This document shows, one piece after another, positions 8,282 to 12,605 of a DNA stretch of 12,605 bases. Origin of the DNA: Larix sibirica (lineage: Eukaryota > Streptophyta > Pinopsida > Pinales > Pinaceae). Where the stretch lies: positions 44,133 to 56,737 of the forward strand of contig NWUY0300018040.1 in assembly GCA_004151065.3 (NCBI GenBank), read 5' to 3'. The position numbers and the translations under genes were made by a program. The notes below the pieces were generated by a model. That model ran no database searches. It saw only the letters and a list, made by a program, of their open reading frames with translations, and had not been told where the DNA came from. How positions within the stretch are numbered: the first letter of the stretch is position 1; every line of letters begins with the position of its first letter.

Positions 8282-8547
8282 ATGGCAGGCTCTAGAATCA
8301 GAATGGGGAAACTGGGGGAGTGGTGAACCTGGACTCTCCCCTGGGGTCTAGTCGTCCCTCTCCTAGTGTGCTCTCCCATCTGCAGGACATAGAATCTCAA
8401 GTCAATTGGCTACGAGGGGAATTTGGGTTGGGGATATGAAGAAGTCAATCTCTCATCTCACCACCTTTGTTCAGATTTCAAATTCTGACATTAGGAACAA
8501 TTGTACCAAGATAAAGGATTATTATGAAGGACTAGTGGGCAAAGTGG
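8282..8547 (+). pseudogene. Broken, gap-truncated copy of the right-edge open frame
   Basis: This aligns with 12206-12466. An ATGGCAGG start (8282) in good context leads into a frame that stops after 15 codons (TGA). The main frame, offset by one base, is open from the TAG at about 8293 but is broken by a 5-bp insertion (TTGGG-type, near 8427-8431) that brings a TGA into frame at once. Downstream of the insertion the helix-rich sequence MKKSISHLTTFVQISNSDI is still recognisable. The copy ends at the N at 8548. The product is unknown. Confidence 0.55.
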
Positions 8548-8548
8548 N
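8548..8548. other. Single-base assembly gap between repeat copies
   Basis: A lone N separates the end of the first repeat copy (AAAGTGG) from the start of the second (AATTTGCAAACC). Together with the N at 4570 it marks scaffold joins, so the order and number of the 3.9-kb copies depend on scaffolding rather than on continuous sequence. Confidence 0.9.
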
Positions 8549-8571
8549 AATTTGCAAACCTATTGTAATCG

Positions 8572-11078
8572 GTATTAAGAATAAACAAAATATGATCAAA
8601 ACTTCCACGATTCTTCTCCATCCATATGCTCGAGTAATTATCCCAAATATTCCTCAAATCTTCAAAGGTTGAAGATGAAATTCGAACTTGAGGCTAAGTG
8701 GTAAAAAATTGCATTATCGGAATCTTCAAATATGCCAATTAACATCACCAAACTTTCCCAACTTTCAAGGTTAATTGAAAGTATGTTATTTTTCTAACAT
8801 TTAATCATAAACTCACACAAAATACTAAATAAATGCATTTAAAAATAATGAGCCCAATCCCACATATAAATGTTAAAATGAAGTGAAACAAGGTTATGAG
8901 AAAGAGGGAAATGGTTAAAAGTCAAATGAAATGGATGTGAAAAGATGACATTTTGGTGATCCAACTTATTTCCCAAACTGAACATGTTGCATGTACTCAT
9001 GCAAACCTACATTTGATTCTCTGAATTGTGTGATTAGGTCTTCCTTCTCTGAAAATCTAACTAGAAGTTTTTAAGTTGCAATTGGATTCCTTGTGTAACA
9101 ACCACACATTTTGCAAATGTTGGTACTTGTGTGGAAGCATTCACCCCTTTCAATTGAAATTTTCATGGTTGGTTCTTCTGTGGCACCCATGAGTTTTTAT
9201 AAGTGTTGGTTCTTGTATGGTAGCACATACTACTTGGAATTGTTCTCTTTTTCGGTGCAACAAAGAATCTCAAAAATATCATCAAATTTGAAAAATAAAT
9301 CATGTACATGCATCCATACTGATAACCCAACAATATGAAGGGAATTCTATACATCTGATATATAATCCATCTATGACAAGAACAAGATCAGTTTGGAACA
9401 AACCCACAAAAACCAACCTTAAATCATGAAATACACCTTGGACAAGAATTCTGGTAATAAATACTAAAAAACGATCATGAGTTAGTACTATCTTTATTTA
9501 GCCATGAACCGATTTGATCAACATGACACCTACGAACAAAACCCATATGGCATATCTTGGTTTGAAGTTGCGCTACTAGGAAAATCGATAAATAGTTACG
9601 GGAATTTTTGCTAAAAGAATTTAAGCAATTTATTTTGGCAATAAATTGCTTGTAACAGACCCTATTTTATTACCGTATTTCTGTAGCAAAATTTCATCGA
9701 TTTATTAAATTCTACCAACTGGATCCTAGAGAAATTTTATGGGGGTGTTGGTAAGAACTTTATGCTTCTCCCCACCAAAGTTGCGACCATCCGATGCACA
9801 AACTTTGAGAAATAACCAAAATGGCTATCGGTGACGATGGGTGGTTTCTTAAGAAATATGAATTGGTTTTGCTTGAAATTTTCTGGGTTTATTCATCTTA
9901 CCTTAGTGCATCTCCCCTCCATTTTTCATGGACAACGGGATCATAGTTTGAAAGATATCAACAAATCAATTTATGTTGATAGTGTAAAAAATGTGAATTG
10001 ATTACTACAAAATTATTGTCCTGGGTAGCCTGATCTTATTCACCCTTTTCAGACCTTGATGGATGGTGAATAATTCATTACATGTGTTTTTTATTCAATG
10101 CTAATCTTTTAAAAGCTCCAAACCTTTTACCCTTGATTTCAACATTGCCATCTCTTGGTTACAAGACTTTTCTAAGCCCCCACTAATATATTGGTAGAGT
10201 AGAATGGCAGGGAGCATCATCAGGATCATTGAGAACAACACCATAGGTACTATAACTTTGAAAAGACAATCCCACTAGTCACAACATCTCTAAAAATACC
10301 AAACTAAAAATTGATGCTTTAAATTTGTCTAGACTATGTAATTATCTACAATATGAGGACAATTTCTAGGATCACAGATGAGAGAACATTGGATCAGATC
10401 CATGGGGTCTTACTGCAAAATCATGATTGAATACTCAAGCATAGACAATTCATTAATCACTAATCTAAAAGCAACATTTACAATTTACACTTTAAAAGGA
10501 AAAAACATGCATACACTTGTGGAATCTTAAACTGCACATTTGTGAATCCACTGTTTTAACCTATATCTCAAATTAGGAATGTATTATTATAGATCTACAA
10601 TAAAATAAAGTGAAGCATCTAAAATATCTTCCCTCAATGTAATCTTGAAGAGGTAGAGCAATTGTCCCTTTAAATCTGTAACAACATGCTTGGACAGTTC
10701 TTAAAACCATCGGTTAATGTAACGACCCTCCAAGTCATATGTCTGGGATCTCAAGTTTTCTCCATCAAAGGTATGTGTGATCATAGGTGAAGATATATAT
10801 AAAATAGGGATGCAACAAAGCTACTTCAGACCTGAAAACATGCCAATCCTTTCTGTTGTCTTGTAATATCCCTTGTTAGAGCTAGGATGGTTTACTTGGT
10901 TGACTGTTTGTGAAACTGACTGTAAAATTTGGTAAGAATATTTGCTTACTATGCTTTGAAGTCATTGAGATATTCCAGAATGATTTTTTTGCTTGGTTAT
11001 TGGTTTTGTGGTAGTTTGGAAAAATAAGAATTTCATCACATGCAATACATAATACATAAAATTTGCAATTAATCTTTT
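8572..11078. other. AT-rich non-coding stretch of second repeat copy
   Basis: Identical by eye to 4648-7154, with the same lack of supported genes. The three degenerate units fall at 9119, 9168 and 9205. Confidence 0.5.
9574..9707. mobile_element. MITE-like nested foldback, second copy
   Basis: Identical to 5650-5783. The perfect 12-bp stem lies at 9623-9634 and 9640-9651, and the outer arms at 9582-9589 and 9696-9703. Confidence 0.5.
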
Positions 11079-11504
11079 CCAGTTGTCATGAGAATTCTTG
11101 GGTTGGCAGGTGCGGGGGCAGTTCTTCTGGACTCCGATGGAATCAAGTGGATAAACTACGCATGGGGGATTGGAAGGCAGACCAATAACGATGCAGAGTG
11201 ACTTGCTCTCATAAAAGGAATTGAAATAGATAAGGAAAACAACATTCAGGATCTGATAGCTATTGGCGACTCTCTCTTAGTAATCAAAGAAGCTAGGGCC
11301 TTAGTTAATAACTCTCGCAAGCCCTCCTCCAAGTATCATCTCCACTTCTTCTACAAGATCAGAGAAATAAGATCCATCCACCTCTACCACGTTCTCAGAA
11401 GAAACAACCAACAAGCGGACTCCATGGCAAATATTGGAGCGAGGTTAAATTGTGGTATAATGGTTAAAAATGGTCAAAATCCTGCAAATGAATGGGTCCC
11501 ATAG
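11079..11504 (+). pseudogene. RNase H-like domain fragment, second copy
   Basis: Sequence-identical to 7155-7580, including the internal TGA (11199-11201) and final TAG (11502-11504). Catalytic Asp codons lie at 11268-11270 (GDS) and 11418-11420 (ADS). As in the first copy, the N-terminal strand with the first Asp is absent and no RT domain precedes it. The sharing of the same stop shows the lesion predates the duplication, or that both copies are one assembled contig. Confidence 0.75.
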
Positions 11505-12205
11505 ACCTATGGGTCCTCCCGAACCCTCCATTGTTCTTAACTCTCGCCCTTCACCTCATTGGGCCACCGTGATGGATGCCATCTCCTTCCTTTGCAGCTC
11601 GATCTTCACCGGATCTACTCACAAATCCCCAAGACATTCTTGGCGGCATCCTCAATCTGAATACACTTGTCTCGCATGCGAGAATTCAATGCAGGCAGGT
11701 GCCAGGGGTACCAGCGCCTATTTCAATGAACAAGGTGGTGAACCTGCCCTCATTCTCCTCGCTCTGCTTTGCCACCCTTGTCGCTCTACATCTTCTCGTT
11801 GCAGTATGGATTGTGGAAACGATGGAATTTTTTGCCTTCTGGCTCTGCAATGCAGTTGTTGCAAGACCTGCATTCAACTTAACTCAGGGGAGTCCGGGTT
11901 GAAACAATATCTCTCTGCCCTGGAGGTGGTGCAAGGGCATGAAAACATAGGAAATGATGCTCAGGGGATGATTAACAAGCCGACCAAGCATGTTAGGTGT
12001 GGGCACCCTAGAAATGGGGATGCTAGAAGAAATTGGCATCCGTTGGATGGAGGATAGGGGCATAACTTCAATCCCATCGCAACTGATGTCTAGTTTGTCT
12101 CTGAGTAGGATCATAGCAAGAATTGGCATCCTGTGGACACCGGTACTTGACACATTTAGGGTGGTGCTCTACAACAAGTACGCAGTAGCCCAGGGGATTT
12201 GAACA
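11505..12205 (+). other. Region of unclear coding value, second copy
   Basis: Identical to 7581-8281, with the same overlapping frames (11470-12057, 11576-11902, 11990-12202) and no recognisable domain. It ends just before the ATGGCAGG at 12206. Confidence 0.35.
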
Positions 12206-12219
12206 ATGGCAGGCTCTAG

Positions 12220-12605
12220 AACCAGAATGGGGAAATTGGGGGAGTGGTGAACCTGGACTCTCCCTTGGGGTTTGATAGTCCCTCTCCTGGTGTGCTCTCC
12301 CACCTACAGGACATAGAATCTCAGGTAAATTGGCTGCATGGGGAATTTGGGGATATGAAGAAGTCAATCTCTCATCTAGCCACCTTTGTACAGATTTCAA
12401 ATTCTGACATTAGGAACAACTGCACCAAGATGAAGGATTATTATGAAGGACGAGTGGGCAAAGTGGAGTCTGTGCATATCTGTTTGAGGATTGTAGAAGC
12501 TAAGGTTGACTGCATCAGGACCATCAAGAGCAACATTCTAGCAGTTCTTTTAGGCATGGAAAATGAGAACACAGGAGAAGGAAGCAAGCTCAAGGCTCGT
12601 CAGAT
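12220..12605 (+). CDS. Partial open frame of unknown function, helix-rich
   Basis: A frame open for 128 codons runs from after a TAG (12217-12219) to the window edge, so its C-terminus is missing. Its first in-frame ATG is at 12355. A better start, ATGGCAGG at 12206, lies one base out of frame in both copies, suggesting a shared frameshift or a start elsewhere. The predicted protein contains LSHLQDIESQVNWL, MKKSISHLATFVQISNSDI, KMKDYYEGRVGKVE and RIVEAKVDCIRTIKSN: amphipathic, coiled-coil-like, with no zinc knuckle or enzyme motif. Compared with the first copy, 12 of 22 substitutions fall at third codon positions, which supports past coding. Its place beside an RNase H fragment suggests a retroelement gag or ORF1-like protein, but I do not recognise it. 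Confidence 0.5.

Larger units (their letters stand above)
4625..8547 (+). repeat. 3.9-kb direct repeat, first copy
   Basis: This segment recurs at 8549-12466 at an offset of 3,924 bp. By eye, positions 4648-8297 match 8572-12221 without a difference (3,650 bp). The edges differ: three substitutions at 4627, 4641 and 4647, and 22 substitutions plus a 5-bp indel between 8298 and 8547 (about 9%). The copy ends at the N at 8548. It contains non-coding DNA, a foldback, an RNase H fragment and a broken open frame. Confidence 0.95.
8549..12466 (+). repeat. 3.9-kb direct repeat, second copy
   Basis: This is the partner of 4625-8547. It is 5 bp shorter because of the indel near 12351. It continues past the point where the first copy is cut, so the true 3' limit of the repeated unit is not visible. 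Internal content is the same as in the first copy; the last part holds the intact version of the open frame. Confidence 0.95.

Noticed and set aside
8406-8672. 88-codon frame crossing the N at 8548
   Set aside because: It joins two contigs through an undetermined base. The N-terminal half belongs to the broken open frame and the C-terminal half to the AT-rich start of the next repeat copy.
12068-12400. 110-codon minus-strand frame
   Set aside because: It is antisense to the plus-strand open frame that has the third-position substitution bias, and has no recognisable domain.
4625-12466. The 3.9-kb direct repeats as a pair of LTRs
   Set aside because: There is no TG...CA termini pair, no internal region between the copies (only one N), and the copies contain internal coding fragments.

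Overview
The window reads as repeat-rich intergenic DNA from a plant nuclear genome. It carries a decayed Ty1/copia polyprotein with a 3' LTR, an orphan RNase H fragment of the plant retroelement type, long AT-rich non-coding stretches and no intact ordinary gene. The single-base N gaps and the repeat load suit a draft assembly of a large plant genome. A conifer is plausible, but that is inference. No bacterial or phage gene organisation, rRNA or CRISPR array is seen.

Layout. Positions 1-960 are comparatively GC-rich. On the minus strand they hold an open frame that runs off the left edge; its hydrophilic part starts MPPRKNPYR at 226. Positions 960-1835 are AT-rich and hold about eight copies of a self-complementary CTCAATYRAGG-like motif. 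Positions 1861-4621 are the 3' part of a copia element: integrase C-terminal part, reverse transcriptase, RNase H, polypurine tract and 3' LTR. It is broken by stops, frameshifts, an internal deletion and lost catalytic aspartates. gag, protease, most of integrase and the 5' LTR are absent.

From 4625 a segment of about 3.92 kb occurs twice in direct orientation (4625-8547 and 8549-12466). Each copy starts shortly after, or directly after, a single N (4570 and 8548). The inner 3,650 bp appear identical, but the last 250 bp differ at 22 sites plus a 5-bp indel, and the first 25 bp differ at 3 sites. This pattern is more easily explained by one collapsed consensus used twice in assembly than by an ordinary recent tandem duplication. 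Each copy holds, in order, AT-rich non-coding DNA with a MITE-like foldback, an RNase H fragment with one internal stop, a region of unclear coding value, and the start of an open frame. In the second copy that frame runs intact off the right edge (12220-12605); in the first it is frameshifted and cut at the gap.

The pieces do not form an operon or pathway. I found no convincing new biological system. The observations most worth checking are the duplication with sharply diverged ends, the edge-truncated reading frame whose copy-to-copy changes favour third codon positions, the nested foldback, the CTCAATYRAGG motif cluster, and a W-box cluster in the LTR.
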